64,000 nt of DNA from an uncultured Clostridium sp. (GTDB lineage Bacteria > Bacillota > Clostridia > Lachnospirales > Lachnospiraceae): positions 27,388-91,387 of the forward strand of contig CAMEIH010000003.1 of NCBI GenBank assembly GCA_945917985.1. The letters are read 5' to 3'. The translations under genes and the position numbers were made by a program. Below are positions 63,952-64,000 of this stretch, in pieces (the first letter of the stretch is position 1; each line of letters opens with the position of its first letter). Below the pieces are notes generated by a model that worked only from the letters and a program-made list of their open reading frames with translations, was not told where the DNA came from and searched no databases.

Positions 63952-64000
63952 CCCATCTTTGACAGTTAATACGAGGCAAAACAGCCGCAAAACCTGTGTT

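Overview
The window reads as a chromosomal segment of an anaerobic, endospore-forming Firmicute, most like Lachnospiraceae. The grounds are spoIIGA-sigE-sigG, a PASTA kinase next to rsgA, a compact dcw cluster, a DUF5688-like protein, and moderately A+T-rich DNA with AGGAGG ribosome sites. The species cannot be named from sequence alone.

Layout. (1) 1-10.7 kb: a co-directional translation and signalling cluster: priA (5' end cut by the window), def, fmt, Zn-peptidase, rsmB, rlmN, PP2C phosphatase, PASTA kinase, rsgA. (2) 10.7-13.4 kb: a 157-bp MITE-like palindromic element, a lone AAA/DUF4143 ATPase, a nitrilase-family hydrolase and a small convergent gene. (3) 13.52-29.25 kb: a 15.7-kb integrative element inserted in the first codons of ychF. 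It holds an uncharacterised five-gene operon (XRE/membrane protein, two Gly-rich membrane/coiled-coil proteins, a 434-aa protein of unknown family, and a stand-alone relaxase C-terminal region), a possible oriT relic, a complete type I restriction-modification operon (small XRE protein, hsdM, hsdS, hsdR), a structured leader RNA before a Rha-type regulator, a sigma-like protein, xis and a Tn916-type tyrosine integrase. No intact relaxase, coupling protein or type IV secretion gene is present, so the element is integrative but not self-conjugative. (4) 29.2-43.6 kb: ychF, then the dcw cluster mraZ-rsmH-ftsL-pbp-pbp-mraY-murD-ftsW-murA-ftsQ-ftsZ, with a periodic MraZ operator. (5) 43.7-48.9 kb: an M18 aminopeptidase, spoIIGA-sigE behind a Spo0A-type long-spacer promoter, sigG in the opposite (convergent) orientation, a ymxH-like gene, nrdR and a small membrane protein. 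(6) 48.9-53.9 kb: a five-gene oligopeptide/dipeptide ABC importer. (7) 54-58.6 kb: a small unknown gene, yqeG, aroE-aroK-aroQ, efp and a DUF5688-like gene. (8) 58.7-64 kb: tRNA-Arg(CCG) bracketed by an inverted repeat, an SH3b surface protein, a Gfo/Idh/MocA oxidoreductase, a helical unknown, gdhA, and a structured non-coding tail ending in a consensus promoter.

Best candidate for something undescribed: the five-gene operon at 13.9-17.4 kb. Its genes overlap or lie close together, they share one promoter carrying an internal inverted repeat, and they sit beside a restriction system inside a mobile element. Its products suggest a membrane-associated assembly with a domesticated piece of a mobilisation protein; its function is not known to me. 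The way the element enters ychF is the clearest mechanistic observation: the junctions differ only by a synonymous Leu codon, so the element rebuilds the gene start with its own ribosome site and leaves the original promoter stranded 15.7 kb away.

Start sites were chosen by ribosome-binding site and family start. All family assignments come from motif recognition, not database searches.
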